Origin: Jeotgalibaca caeni
GTDB taxonomy: Bacteria; Bacillota; Bacilli; Lactobacillales; Aerococcaceae
DNA length: 64,000 nt
Direction: 5' to 3'
NCBI RefSeq assembly: GCF_028863945.1
Contig: NZ_JARBEA010000001.1
Span: forward strand, 1-64,000
Part shown: piece after piece, positions 53,791-61,869 of the stretch
Position numbering within the stretch: position 1 is the stretch's first letter
How the letters are laid out: each line of letters begins with the position of its first letter
Notes under the pieces: model-generated
What the model saw: the letters and a program-made list of their open reading frames with translations, nothing else
The model's database searches: none
What the model was told of the DNA's origin: nothing
Program-made: the position numbers and the translations under genes

Positions 53791-54336
53791 TTACCTTTTC
53801 TCATCCGCTTTCCTTTTTTGTAGTTTTTGACTGAACCGAAGTGCATACTGGCTAAAGGTGATAATAGCAAGTGTTGTGACAATGATTTGCAAAATGTTTA
53901 TGCCAGGAACTTCGAATACTGCCAAAATAATGGTCAGAAAAACCAAAACCGTTGTAGCTTTTCCAAAAACATTTGCTGCAATAATAATTCTTGGTTTCAT
54001 GGAAACCATAACTGCTCCCAATGCAATCTGCGAAAATTCCTTTACCAAGATAATCCAGAAAAACCAATTCTCTAAATAATCGGCATCGGACAATGTATAA
54101 AGTACAGAAATTTGCATTAACTTATCTGCAAACGGGTCGGCTACCGTACCAAACTTCGAAACGACTTCATACTTTCTTGCCAAATAACCATCCAGCACAT
54201 CTGTAATACTCGCCGCTATGAATACCAAAAGTGCTTGAAACGTAGCATTTTCGCTGCCCGAATAAAACACAATAAAATAAAAAGGAATTAATAATAACCG
54301 TAAAATCGTTAAAAGATTAGGTAGCTGTTTCTTCAT
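53791..54336 (-). CDS. pgsA: CDP-diacylglycerol-glycerol-3-phosphate 3-phosphatidyltransferase
   Basis: A 181-residue membrane enzyme that makes phosphatidylglycerol phosphate. The CDP-alcohol phosphotransferase signature DGYLAR, then GTVADPFADK (Asp-Gly-Ala-Arg-Gly-Asp-Asp pattern) is complete near residue 47-70. It starts NLLTILRLLLIPFYFIVFYS as PgsA does, and has about four to five further helices. ATG 54336 is about eleven bases after GGAGAGG; GTG 54345 is possible. In Firmicutes pgsA often sits near rodZ/cinA-recA, which are absent here, so it could be a second copy. Confidence 0.85.
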   Translation of the reverse strand: MKKQLPNLLTILRLLLIPFYFIVFYSGSENATFQALLVFIAASITDVLDGYLARKYEVVSKFGTVADPFADKLMQISVLYTLSDADYLENWFFWIILVKEFSQIALGAVMVSMKPRIIIAANVFGKATTVLVFLTIILAVFEVPGINILQIIVTTLAIITFSQYALRFSQKLQKRKADEKR

Positions 54337-54414
54337 GCTACGCACATCCTCTCCTTCAATTCATCTGCTACTCTCATTCTATCATGGATCAGAAAAATCC
54401 AAATAAATTTTTCC

Positions 54415-54924
54415 TTAAAAAAGAAAATAAAAGAGTGCAGCGATTCCGAAATCCATAAATCCGCTCAAAATAAGTAAAAATGGCATGAGGGAGCCGGCAT
54501 AGCGCTCCACATAGTTTTCGGTCGGATCATTCGGATTATAGTAAACCTTCATTTCAGTTCCACGAGGAAAAACGTTCTCCAGTGGATTACCAGAAACCAT
54601 GCTGTTCCGTTTAATGCGTATTGTGGTGGAGAGTGGATCTCCTTCTATCATCGCTTCCCCTTGAGCAGGAGTCGATTTCACCACTTGGTTTCGATAATGG
54701 AGGCGCGTTTGATATTCTTTGTTGCGCACCTTAAAAGCAACACGAGGGAAAAAGACACCATTCCCTCTTGCGTCATAACCAAACACCTCGCCAGTCGTAC
54801 GACTTGTGCAGCGTTCGGCTTTCCTTTTTCCACGGGCGTTTAAGACAAATCCCGCTATGATAAAGAGCACACCCACGATAACAAGGATCAAGGCAACGAG
54901 ATCCATAACTTCTGAATCGGACAA
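54415..54924 (-). CDS. DUF3592-like membrane protein
   Basis: A 169-residue protein with an N-terminal helix (about residues 9-28), a central soluble beta-rich domain (GVFFPRVAFKVRNKEYQTRL near residue 55) and a C-terminal helix (about residues 147-168). MKVYYNPNDPTENYVER near residue 124 is the DUF3592 hallmark. Function is unknown. The start is uncertain: TTG 54924 or ATG 54906, neither with a strong ribosome site. Confidence 0.7.
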   Translation of the reverse strand: MSDSEVMDLVALILVIVGVLFIIAGFVLNARGKRKAERCTSRTTGEVFGYDARGNGVFFPRVAFKVRNKEYQTRLHYRNQVVKSTPAQGEAMIEGDPLSTTIRIKRNSMVSGNPLENVFPRGTEMKVYYNPNDPTENYVERYAGSLMPFLLILSGFMDFGIAALFYFLF

Positions 54925-54949
54925 ACAATCAACTTCTTTCTAATCAAAA

Positions 54950-55411
54950 TTATTGGACAGATTGAAACTCGATATCTTTAATGTAGAGTTGCAACGTCTG
55001 TAAATGGAAGGTTTGATCTTGATAGAGTCCCTTTACCGGTGCATCAATGAAGAACATCATTGCAGTCTGGGGAGCAACTCTTCCCATAAACTCTTCTGTG
55101 AAAGATAACTTGGAAGCAGCTACTTGTGCCTCTTTCACGGGAAGTTTCAGCAATAAGGAGCCGGACACTCCATGAATCGTTTGGTCTGTATCGTTTACCA
55201 ATACGTATAAAATGCGAGCACGCTTATCCACATTGGTATATTGTGCTTGGAATGGAACGAAAACCGCACGTCCCTCCCAAGCGCCTTCCTTTTGGTGGTC
55301 CAAAAATTGTTGGACAATTTGATGTACCTTCTCTAACTGACTGCCCGTATGTTTCGTGTCTTCGATTCGTTGTTTCTGTAATGCTGTTAGTTCTACACGA
55401 ATATGAGTCAT
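54950..55411 (-). CDS. SLAP-domain-like protein, function unknown
   Basis: A 153-residue soluble protein. WEGRAVFVPFQAQYTNVDKR near residue 45, ILYVLVNDTDQTIHGVSGSL near residue 67 and RVAPQTAMMFFIDAPV near residue 110 resemble the SLAP repeat (accessory Sec system/S-layer associated domain), but the match is by eye. No signal peptide or membrane helix. ATG 55411 follows AAAGGAGG. The role is unknown. Confidence 0.5.
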   Translation of the reverse strand: MTHIRVELTALQKQRIEDTKHTGSQLEKVHQIVQQFLDHQKEGAWEGRAVFVPFQAQYTNVDKRARILYVLVNDTDQTIHGVSGSLLLKLPVKEAQVAASKLSFTEEFMGRVAPQTAMMFFIDAPVKGLYQDQTFHLQTLQLYIKDIEFQSVQ

Positions 55412-55692
55412 GAGTACCTCCTTTAGTTCATTACATTATTAATAATAATCATATCATTTGGATGCTCATAGCGAGTGTATAGACACAGTAGCAAATATGT
55501 CTCCTTTCTTACAAATAATAACTATACAGTAAAAATAAGAAAAGGACATATAGAAAAAGATTGAAGTTCAACTATGACATATTTTTTCAGAGAACCACTG
55601 ATATTTCTTGTATCTCTATAGAAAATTTTTAATAAAAGTAACTAACTTCCTTATAGGAAAATTAGAGAAATCTTTTCGATGTATTCACCAGT

Positions 55693-55718
55693 TATGATAC
55701 ACTTATTACAGTAAGTGT
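55693..55718 (+). promoter_or_regulatory. -10 element and dyad operator upstream of natAB
   Basis: TATGAT (55693-55698) is followed at once by ACACTTA-N6-TAAGTGT (55699-55718), a perfect 7-bp inverted repeat at the expected transcription start. This suggests repression, perhaps by a GntR/YtrA-type regulator not encoded here. The -35 is weak. Elsewhere in 55412-55739 I see only AT-rich spacer. Confidence 0.55.
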
Positions 55719-55739
55719 TGATTGCAAGGAGGAGAAAAG

Positions 55740-56639
55740 ATGTTAGAAGTGATTGATTTACACAAGTCCTTTGGTTCGCTGCAAGCTGTCGAGGGTGTAT
55801 CCTTTACTATACAAGACGGCGAAATCATGGGGATGATTGGGCAAAACGGGGCAGGAAAAACAACTACCTTCCGTTTGATTCTTGATTTTTTAACTGCTGA
55901 TCAAGGACAAGTTTTGTGGGATGGAAAACCGTTAACGAAGGACGAATATGATATTATTGGCTATTTACCAGAAGAAAGAGGGCTCTATCCGAAGGTTTCA
56001 ATCGAAGAGCAACTTATTTATTTCGCTCAGCTAAGAGGAAAATCAAAAAAAGAAGTAAAGCCGAAAATCGATTATTGGATGGAAAAGTTCCAAGTAAAAG
56101 GAAAAAAGACTGACAAAGTAAAAACGCTCTCCAAAGGAAATCAGCAAAAGGTGCAGCTCATTGCGACCCTTTTACACGAACCAAAACTAGTTATCTTAGA
56201 TGAACCATTCAGTGGGCTCGATCCTGTAAACGCAAGCCTATTAGAAGCCGGTATCAAGGAGTTACGAACGCAAGGTTCTTGCGTAATCTTTTCCAGCCAC
56301 AACATGAATAACGTAGAAGAAATCTGCGACCACTTATTGATGTTGCGCAACGGAGAAATGGTTTTATCAGGAACAGTAAAAGAAGTCCGGGAACAATTCG
56401 GTCGAACCAAGCTCTTCTTGGAGACTGATTGGTCAAACGAACAATTGGCTGCCTTACCTGGTGTCAAAACGATTACCGAGAACTCAGATGGATTCAAGGT
56501 TCTTGACCTTTCGGACCCCTCTCATGGTAAGGAAATTTTTGCTGCGGTGACGCAAGGCGGGTACATTGCAACCTTCAGCCAACAACCTCCTTCTCTTGAT
56601 GAAATCTTCCGTTTGAAAGCTGGTGAAAAGAATGAATAA
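55740..56639 (+). CDS. ABC transporter ATP-binding protein (NatA type)
   Basis: The 299-residue ATPase has Walker A IGQNGAGKTTTFRLI near residue 37, the signature LSKGNQQKVQLI near residue 130, and Walker B LVILDEPFSGLDP near residue 150, then a C-terminal DUF4162-type domain. It is the energising subunit of an ABC-2 exporter with the permease encoded next. NatAB of B. subtilis exports sodium; YhaQP-type relatives are alike, so the cargo is not certain. ATG 55740 lies behind AAGGAGGAG. Confidence 0.88.
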   Translation: MLEVIDLHKSFGSLQAVEGVSFTIQDGEIMGMIGQNGAGKTTTFRLILDFLTADQGQVLWDGKPLTKDEYDIIGYLPEERGLYPKVSIEEQLIYFAQLRGKSKKEVKPKIDYWMEKFQVKGKKTDKVKTLSKGNQQKVQLIATLLHEPKLVILDEPFSGLDPVNASLLEAGIKELRTQGSCVIFSSHNMNNVEEICDHLLMLRNGEMVLSGTVKEVREQFGRTKLFLETDWSNEQLAALPGVKTITENSDGFKVLDLSDPSHGKEIFAAVTQGGYIATFSQQPPSLDEIFRLKAGEKNE

Positions 56640-57894
56640 ATTTTGGGTAATTGTTGGACAAGTTTATAAGAAAAACGTAAAGTCAGTCGGTTTCATTACC
56701 ATGATGTTGAGCCCGCTGATCTTGATTGGGATTGTAGCGGCGATTATCTTTTTCATTGATAATATGGAACAAGAGATTCCACAAATTGCCGTTCTTTCTG
56801 AATCATCTGAGGTAGTCGAATTGTTACAGGCAGAAAATGAATATTACAACGTTGACTCTACAATTGAGACGCAAGAAGCAGCCGAGTCCGCAATGGAAGC
56901 TGGCGGCTTAGATGGCTATTTAACTGTTGCGAATCAAAATGGTGCACTAACTGCTTCCTATGTTTCCCTTCCAGATAGCGAGACCTTGGACATGGCTTAC
57001 TTGACCAATCAGTTATCAGGGCTGCAGCTGAACCTACAGTCAAGTGAACTTGGTCTCTCTCCTGAAACAGCGCAGACCCTATTAACTCCTCCCGTCATCG
57101 AAACACGTACGGTTTCGATTGACGAAGGGGAAGTTGTAGAAGGCGATAGTGCTGATCAAGGTTTGAAACTTGCCGCTGCATATGCGATTTGTATTGCGAT
57201 TTTCATGTTCATCATGACCTATTCTAGTATTATCGCTGAAGAAATTGCTTCTGAAAAAGGCACACGCATTATGGAAGTGGTTCTTTCCAGTGTGTCAGCC
57301 ACTACTCATTTCTTCGGTAAACTAGTCGCTATTTTCTTCATCTGTTTAACTCAAATTGGTTTCTACGCGGTTATCATTGCGATTGCCCTTCAGTTGGATT
57401 TCGTTCAAAACTTACTTCCTGAAGGTCTCGACCTTGTTGCGACTTTGCGCGGAATTGTTGGCTCTTCCTTGTACTACTTTATTATGGGGATCTTCCTATA
57501 TGCCGTAGTCGCCGCATTCCTAGGTTCATTGGTAACGAAGAGTGAGGATGTATCGAAGGCAGTTTCGCCCATTGTCTTTATTGCTTTGATGGGCTTTTAC
57601 GGTGGAATGTTTGCATTAGCTTCGACTACGCATCCGATTATTAAAATCGGATCTCATGTGCCATTCTTTACGCCATTTATCATGCCGTTCCGTATTGCTG
57701 CAGAAACTGCGAGCACCACAGAAATTGGAATCTCAATGGTTGTCATGCTTGCCTTTACTGTACTGATCACGCTCCTTTCGTTGATGTTGTATCGTTCAAA
57801 CGTCTTAATCTATTCCGACGCAACAATGGGCAAAATGATTCGTACTTCTTGGCGGAATGTAAGAAACGAACGCCGCGCAAGCCAAAATAACTAA
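56632..57894 (+). CDS. ABC-2 type exporter permease (NatB/YhaP type)
   Basis: The 420-residue protein has one N-terminal helix (about residues 20-43), a large extracytoplasmic domain (residues about 44-175) and five to six C-terminal helices. EEIASEKGTRIMEVVLSSVS near residue 202 is the ABC-2 permease hallmark. It pairs with the NatA-type ATPase; ATG 56632 overlaps that gene's stop by eight bases. Sodium or antibiotic/cation export is possible by family relation. Confidence 0.87.
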   Translation: MNKFWVIVGQVYKKNVKSVGFITMMLSPLILIGIVAAIIFFIDNMEQEIPQIAVLSESSEVVELLQAENEYYNVDSTIETQEAAESAMEAGGLDGYLTVANQNGALTASYVSLPDSETLDMAYLTNQLSGLQLNLQSSELGLSPETAQTLLTPPVIETRTVSIDEGEVVEGDSADQGLKLAAAYAICIAIFMFIMTYSSIIAEEIASEKGTRIMEVVLSSVSATTHFFGKLVAIFFICLTQIGFYAVIIAIALQLDFVQNLLPEGLDLVATLRGIVGSSLYYFIMGIFLYAVVAAFLGSLVTKSEDVSKAVSPIVFIALMGFYGGMFALASTTHPIIKIGSHVPFFTPFIMPFRIAAETASTTEIGISMVVMLAFTVLITLLSLMLYRSNVLIYSDATMGKMIRTSWRNVRNERRASQNN

Positions 57895-57903
57895 ACATAT
57901 TAA

Positions 57904-57937
57904 AAAGGAGCTGGAAAATTCCCAGCTCCTTTTTTTA
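57904..57937 (+). terminator. natAB terminator
   Basis: AAAGGAGCTGG pairs with CCAGCTCCTTT around eight bases, followed by seven T on the plus strand. Confidence 0.92.
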
Positions 57938-57951
57938 ATTTTCCTGATAAT

Positions 57952-58040
57952 TCTGAAGATGAAGATAGAAACAACCCTGGTCTTCAGAGTTTGAACGAAA
58001 AGTCTGAAGACCAGCAAACAACTGACTTCTCATCTTCAGA
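57952..58040. repeat. Array D: two roughly 51-nt units of alternating inverted repeats
   Basis: TCTGAAGA at 57952 and 58003 (period 51) alternates with TCTTCAGA at 57981 and 58033 (period 52). Pairing extends differently in each register: TCTGAAGATGA (57952-57962) with TCATCTTCAGA (58030-58040) outside, and TGGTCTTCAGA with TCTGAAGACCA inside. The architecture equals arrays A to C with a third arm sequence. It lies between the natB terminator and the yidD stop. Confidence 0.75.
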
Positions 58041-58066
58041 GTTCGCGTAAAAAGAACGCATGGGAG

Positions 58067-58381
58067 CTAATTCTGATTGTTCTCTAAGTCATTTTGAACT
58101 CGTTTTTCTAATGCTTCACGCATCGCATGCAGCTGCTCGTCGGCATCTTGATTGCGACGCAGGGTAAAATGTTTGGGTACAGGGTCATAACCACCTTGAA
58201 TGAACGGTTGGCAACGCAATATGCGGGCAGTTCCCATGATGGATCCTTTTACGGCACCGTGCTTTTCTAGCGCTTCGACCATATAATGGGAACACGTTGG
58301 GTAATAGCGACAACTTGGCGGAAATAAAGGGGAAATATGTCGTTGATAACCTTTTACCCCTTTGATTAATACTTTTTTCAT
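58067..58381 (-). CDS. yidD: Membrane protein insertion efficiency factor YidD
   Basis: The 104-residue protein has the full YidD signature: [20 protein letters not shown] near residue 12, [20 protein letters not shown] near residue 33, [18 protein letters not shown] near residue 54. YidD helps insertion of inner-membrane proteins with the YidC/Sec machinery. The acidic/amide-rich tail (residues about 75-104) is not conserved. Start ATG 58381. Confidence 0.94.
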   Translation of the reverse strand: MKKVLIKGVKGYQRHISPLFPPSCRYYPTCSHYMVEALEKHGAVKGSIMGTARILRCQPFIQGGYDPVPKHFTLRRNQDADEQLHAMREALEKRVQNDLENNQN

Positions 58382-58453
58382 CTGCGTCTTCCTTTCTGCC
58401 CTCCTATTATACGACGAGCATGGGGATAAGAAAACCTTTTGAACCTGATTAGA

Positions 58454-58483
58454 TTGAATCCAATGTGTTCTTCATGCTAAAAT
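58454..58483 (+). promoter_or_regulatory. Promoter of the antisense RNA
   Basis: TTGAAT (58454-58459), 18 bases, TAAAAT (58478-58483), with TG one base before the -10 (extended -10). It directs transcription toward the 3' part of the toxin gene. Confidence 0.72.
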
Positions 58484-58489
58484 AAGCAA

Positions 58490-58602
58490 AAGAGGATATG
58501 CCCAACATATCCCCTTCTGTACAGAACCGTTCTAAGGCGGTGACTGGCAGTTTACTGACCGCTTAGTCTACATTCCAGTGGCACTAAGCGGTCATTTTTT
58601 AT
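58490..58602 (+). ncRNA. Predicted antisense antitoxin RNA
   Basis: From the promoter at 58454-58483 an RNA of about 110 bases would start near 58490. It begins with a perfect hairpin (GGATATG, 5-base loop, CATATCC). It ends in a strong terminator, TGACCGCTTAGT (58555-58566) pairing with ACTAAGCGGTCA (58582-58593), then TTTTTT. It overlaps the last codons and the whole 3' untranslated part of the toxin mRNA, as in the RatA/TxpA and SR4/BsrG pairs. Boundaries are inferred. Confidence 0.65.
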
Positions 58603-58675
58603 TTTTTCCATCACGAATGACGAGAACTAGTGAAGCGAAGGTAATCATTAAGGTTAAGGCTTCAAAGACAGACAT
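58592..58675 (-). CDS. Holin-like type I toxin peptide
   Basis: A 27-residue peptide, MSVFEALTLMITFASLVLVI followed by RDGKNKK: a single hydrophobic helix with a charged basic tail. It strongly resembles the 'putative holin-like toxin' family of Firmicutes (MS-x-E-x-L-x-LMI-F start). AGAGGAAACG before ATG 58675 is a strong ribosome site. The mRNA's 5' GGCGGTGACT (58744-58735) can pair with its own 3' AGTCACCGCC (58545-58536), a long-range lock typical of type I toxin mRNAs. An antisense RNA overlaps its 3' end. Toxin action at the membrane is inferred from the family. Confidence 0.8.
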   Translation of the reverse strand: MSVFEALTLMITFASLVLVIRDGKNKK

Positions 58676-58763
58676 CGTTTCCTCTTTCCAGTAGCCAGAC
58701 TCGTAACATCTGCACCACTCCCTCCCCGGTACTCAGTCACCGCCCATTCTTTTCTGTATTTTT

Positions 58764-58813
58764 ATTTTAACACACATTTGATATTTTTCACTAAAAACAA
58801 GAACGTATGTTCT
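58764..58813 (-). promoter_or_regulatory. Toxin promoter with upstream LexA-type box
   Basis: On the minus strand an extended -10, TGTTAAAAT (58772-58764), lies about 90 bases upstream of the toxin ATG. AGAAC-GTAT-GTTCT at 58800-58813 fits the Gram-positive SOS box (GAAC-RNRY-GTTY core fully matched). It lies between the cotransporter terminator and the toxin, so the toxin is its only evident target. Confidence 0.6.
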
Positions 58814-58829
58814 AAAAAATAAAAATGAA

Positions 58830-58863
58830 GAACCGCCTTCTCTTCAAAAAAGGAAGGCGGTTC
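58830..58863 (-). terminator. Terminator of the Na/Pi cotransporter gene
   Basis: GAACCGCCTTC (58830-58840) pairs with GAAGGCGGTTC (58853-58863); the minus strand continues T-rich. Confidence 0.88.
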
Positions 58864-58878
58864 ACTTTTATTCTACAA

Positions 58879-60570
58879 TTAGTTTGCCTGAGATAGTTTT
58901 GGATTTAAGAATGGATAGCGGAATCCCAAAGCATGTTTGGCGATTTTAACGGCATGGTCACTCATCCGTTCCAAGTTGGAAACAATGTCAACAAACATAA
59001 TTCCATCAGATGGCTGTCCAAGTCCTTGGTTCAAGCGTTCAATATACTTTGCCCGCAGATGCATTTCTAGAGAATTGATTTCCTTTTCGCGCTTCATAAC
59101 GCTGCCTGCTAACTGATAGCTGTTCGTTGTAAAGGACTTAACTGCTTCTTCAATATTTTTACCAACTAACTGGAACATCCGCACCAAATCTTCATCGTAG
59201 AAAATTTCTTGTGTCTCCGCATTCTTACCAGTCACTTTTTGTTGGCGCTTCGCAATCTGGTTTCCTTCTTCAATGTTTTTCAAAATACTCTCTGCATGAT
59301 CACCGATTCGTTCCAGATACTTTGTAACGTCCATCATGATGGTATGTTCATTAGAACTGGACAAGGCTAATTCCTCGCTACTAATCAGCATCAAGTATTG
59401 AGTCAATTTCATGTCGATATCATTAATTACTTCTTCAAGCTGAAGTGATTTTTCCATTTCTTTTACATCTTGATTCTTGAAATATTCAAATACAGATTGG
59501 TATTCTTCTAAAACTACTTCTCCCATTTCACCAATTTCTACCTTTGCTTGGTTCAAGGCCATAATCGGTGAAGTATGTACCAAGGAAACATCTAAGCGAG
59601 AAGCATCGTAGCCAATTGTGGTCTCTTCGCCTGGAATTAGTTTTGTAACAAGAGTAGCAATTTGATTAATAAACCACATTTGAATTAATACATTAACCAC
59701 ATTAAACAATCCATGAGCGAAGGCAAGCTGCATCGCTGGATTCAGTTGGAAATAATCAGATAAAGTTCTTACCATTGCGGTAAAGGGATTCAAAAGTAAC
59801 ATTACTAAAATCGTTCCGGTTAGATTGAAGAATACGTGGGAAGCAGAAGTACGTCTCGCTGCCAAACTTGCTCCAATCGCTGCTAAAATTGCTGTAATGG
59901 TCGTTCCGATGTTACTACCGAATAACAAAGGAAGTGCGGCTTCTAAAGTAACAGATCCGTGTGAATATAATTCTTGGACAATCCCAATCGTTGCACTAGA
60001 ACTTTGAACAATCAATGTTAATAGAGTTCCAACTGTGACACCAAGAATTGGACTAAATGACAAATCGAGCATTAGTTCACGGAATTGAGGCAGATTTTCC
60101 AATGGAGACATTCCATTTCCCATCAGTTCCAAGCCAAAGAATAAAGCTCCAAAACCAAAAACAATTTCACCAATACTATTTACGAAGTGTTTCTTAGAGA
60201 AAAATAACATGAACGAGCCAAGAGCCATGATTGGCAAGGCATAAGCCCCAATATCAATCCCAATAATAAATGCAGTGATGGTTGTACCGACATTAGCACC
60301 CATTACGACTCCAATTGCTTGTTTTAACGTCATAAACCCAGCACTTACTAATCCCACTGCCAATACCGTGGTAGCGGAGCTACTCTGAATAAGGACTGTT
60401 ACAACTATCCCGGCTAAAATGGCACGGAATGGAGTAGAAGTAAACTTGTTTAAAATTGAACGTAAGTTATCTCCAGCTGACTTCTGCAACCCATCTCCCA
60501 TAAATTTTAACCCGAACAGGAAAATTCCCAAACCACCAAAAAACTCGAAAAGCATTTTTTGAATATCCAC
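58879..60570 (-). CDS. Na/Pi cotransporter family protein (NptA-like with PhoU domain)
   Basis: The 563-residue protein has two inverted Na/Pi-cotransporter repeats, each with the QSSSAT signature (VLIQSSSATTVLAVGL near residue 55 and LIVQSSSATIGIV near residue 195), and a C-terminal PhoU-like helical domain (residues about 330-550). It imports phosphate with sodium. GTG 60570, six bases after GGGAGG, gives MDIQKMLFEFFGG and is the best start; ATG 60555 is possible. The reading to 60624 has no ribosome site. Confidence 0.9.
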   Translation of the reverse strand: MDIQKMLFEFFGGLGIFLFGLKFMGDGLQKSAGDNLRSILNKFTSTPFRAILAGIVVTVLIQSSSATTVLAVGLVSAGFMTLKQAIGVVMGANVGTTITAFIIGIDIGAYALPIMALGSFMLFFSKKHFVNSIGEIVFGFGALFFGLELMGNGMSPLENLPQFRELMLDLSFSPILGVTVGTLLTLIVQSSSATIGIVQELYSHGSVTLEAALPLLFGSNIGTTITAILAAIGASLAARRTSASHVFFNLTGTILVMLLLNPFTAMVRTLSDYFQLNPAMQLAFAHGLFNVVNVLIQMWFINQIATLVTKLIPGEETTIGYDASRLDVSLVHTSPIMALNQAKVEIGEMGEVVLEEYQSVFEYFKNQDVKEMEKSLQLEEVINDIDMKLTQYLMLISSEELALSSSNEHTIMMDVTKYLERIGDHAESILKNIEEGNQIAKRQQKVTGKNAETQEIFYDEDLVRMFQLVGKNIEEAVKSFTTNSYQLAGSVMKREKEINSLEMHLRAKYIERLNQGLGQPSDGIMFVDIVSNLERMSDHAVKIAKHALGFRYPFLNPKLSQAN

Positions 60571-60662
60571 AACGAACCTCCCATAATTTTCAAGACATCT
60601 GTATCTTGTGTTTTTATCCGTCACTTTTCATTCTAGCGTTTTCTTTAGCTAAACAAAAGACC

Positions 60663-60695
60663 CTATGATGAAAGATGAGAACTTTTTCATCATAG
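60663..60695 (-). terminator. Terminator of the lrp-patA unit
   Basis: CTATGATGAAA (60663-60673) pairs perfectly with TTTCATCATAG (60685-60695); GGTCTTTTG follows on the minus strand. Confidence 0.82.
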
Positions 60696-60702
60696 AGTTT
60701 CT

Positions 60703-61869
60703 TTATTTGCTACGAAGACGTTCAATAAAACGACCAACACGAATAAAGGCTTCCTTTAATTCTTCAATCGAATACGCGTAGGAAATACGGATAAAGCCCT
60801 CTCCTGATTCGCCAAATGCACTCCCTGGAACCACTGCTACCTTTTCCTCTTGTACTAATTGAGTAGCAAATTCTTCTGAAGTCAGACCGAATTCAGATAT
60901 ATTGGGGAAAATATAAAAGGCACCGTATGGTTCAAAGCAAGGCAATCCTAATTCACTTAACGCATTCATTAAATAACGGCGACGTTGGTTATAGCTCTCA
61001 CGCATCTCGCTTACCTCGCGGTCACAATCACGAATCGCGACAATTCCTGCATATTGGCTCGCAGTTGGAGCTGCCATAATCGCAAATTGGTGGATTTTCA
61101 CCATCTGTTGCATGATTACCTTTGGACCAGCCGCATAGCCTAACCGCCAACCGGTCATAGCAAAACTCTTCGAAAAACCATTAATGAGAATGGTTCGCTC
61201 TTTCATACCCGGTAGAGAAGCAATACTAATATGATCCTCACCATATGAAAGTTCGCTGTAAATCTCATCGCTAATGACATATAAGTCATGCTTTTTCACA
61301 ACTTCAGCGATTGCTTCCAAGTCCGCCTGCTCCATAATCGCGCCGGTCGGGTTGTTTGGATAGGACAGCATCAGAATTTTTGTTTTCGGAGTAATCGCTG
61401 CTTCCAATTCGTCCGCTTGTAGACGGAACTGATGCTTCTCTTGTAAGTTAATCGTCACCGGCACACCATCTGCCAACGCTACACAAGGCACATACGATAC
61501 GTAGCAAGGCTCAGGGATAATCACTTCATCGCCTGGATCAAGCATCGCACGCAAAGCAAGATCAATCGCCTCACTGCCGCCAACCGTCACAAGGATTTCA
61601 TTTTTCGCACCATAAGACAGATCATAGCGACGATACAAATAATTACTAATCTCTTGCCGCAATTCCATAAGCCCAGCATTAGCCGTATAGAAGGTGTTCC
61701 CTTTTTGTAAGGTATACATTGCCTCGTCCCTTACAATCCACGGAGTAGCAAAATCTGGCTCCCCCACTCCTAATGAAATCACACCAGGAATTTCATTAGC
61801 GATTTCAAAAAAACGCCGAATGCCGGAAGGTTTAATCTCTTGGACTTTTTGATTTAGTGGATTTCTCAT
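60703..61869 (-). CDS. PLP-dependent aminotransferase (PatA/AspB family)
   Basis: The 388-residue fold-type I enzyme has GVISLGVGEPDFATPW near residue 29, LSYPNNPTGAIMEQADLEAI near residue 162, ISDEIYSELSYGEDH near residue 190, and the PLP lysine in NGFSKSFAMTGWRLGYAAGP near residue 221. It is the class often paired with an Lrp gene, as here (ATGA overlap), and annotated as PatA, an N-acetyl-LL-diaminopimelate or aromatic aminotransferase. The true substrate is not evident. Confidence 0.9.
   Translation of the reverse strand: MRNPLNQKVQEIKPSGIRRFFEIANEIPGVISLGVGEPDFATPWIVRDEAMYTLQKGNTFYTANAGLMELRQEISNYLYRRYDLSYGAKNEILVTVGGSEAIDLALRAMLDPGDEVIIPEPCYVSYVPCVALADGVPVTINLQEKHQFRLQADELEAAITPKTKILMLSYPNNPTGAIMEQADLEAIAEVVKKHDLYVISDEIYSELSYGEDHISIASLPGMKERTILINGFSKSFAMTGWRLGYAAGPKVIMQQMVKIHQFAIMAAPTASQYAGIVAIRDCDREVSEMRESYNQRRRYLMNALSELGLPCFEPYGAFYIFPNISEFGLTSEEFATQLVQEEKVAVVPGSAFGESGEGFIRISYAYSIEELKEAFIRVGRFIERLRSK

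Noticed and set aside
58592-58675. Toxin frame as a chance open frame
   Set aside because: Considered because of its size, but the strong ribosome site, the holin-like family pattern and the overlapping antisense RNA together support it, so it was kept as a gene.
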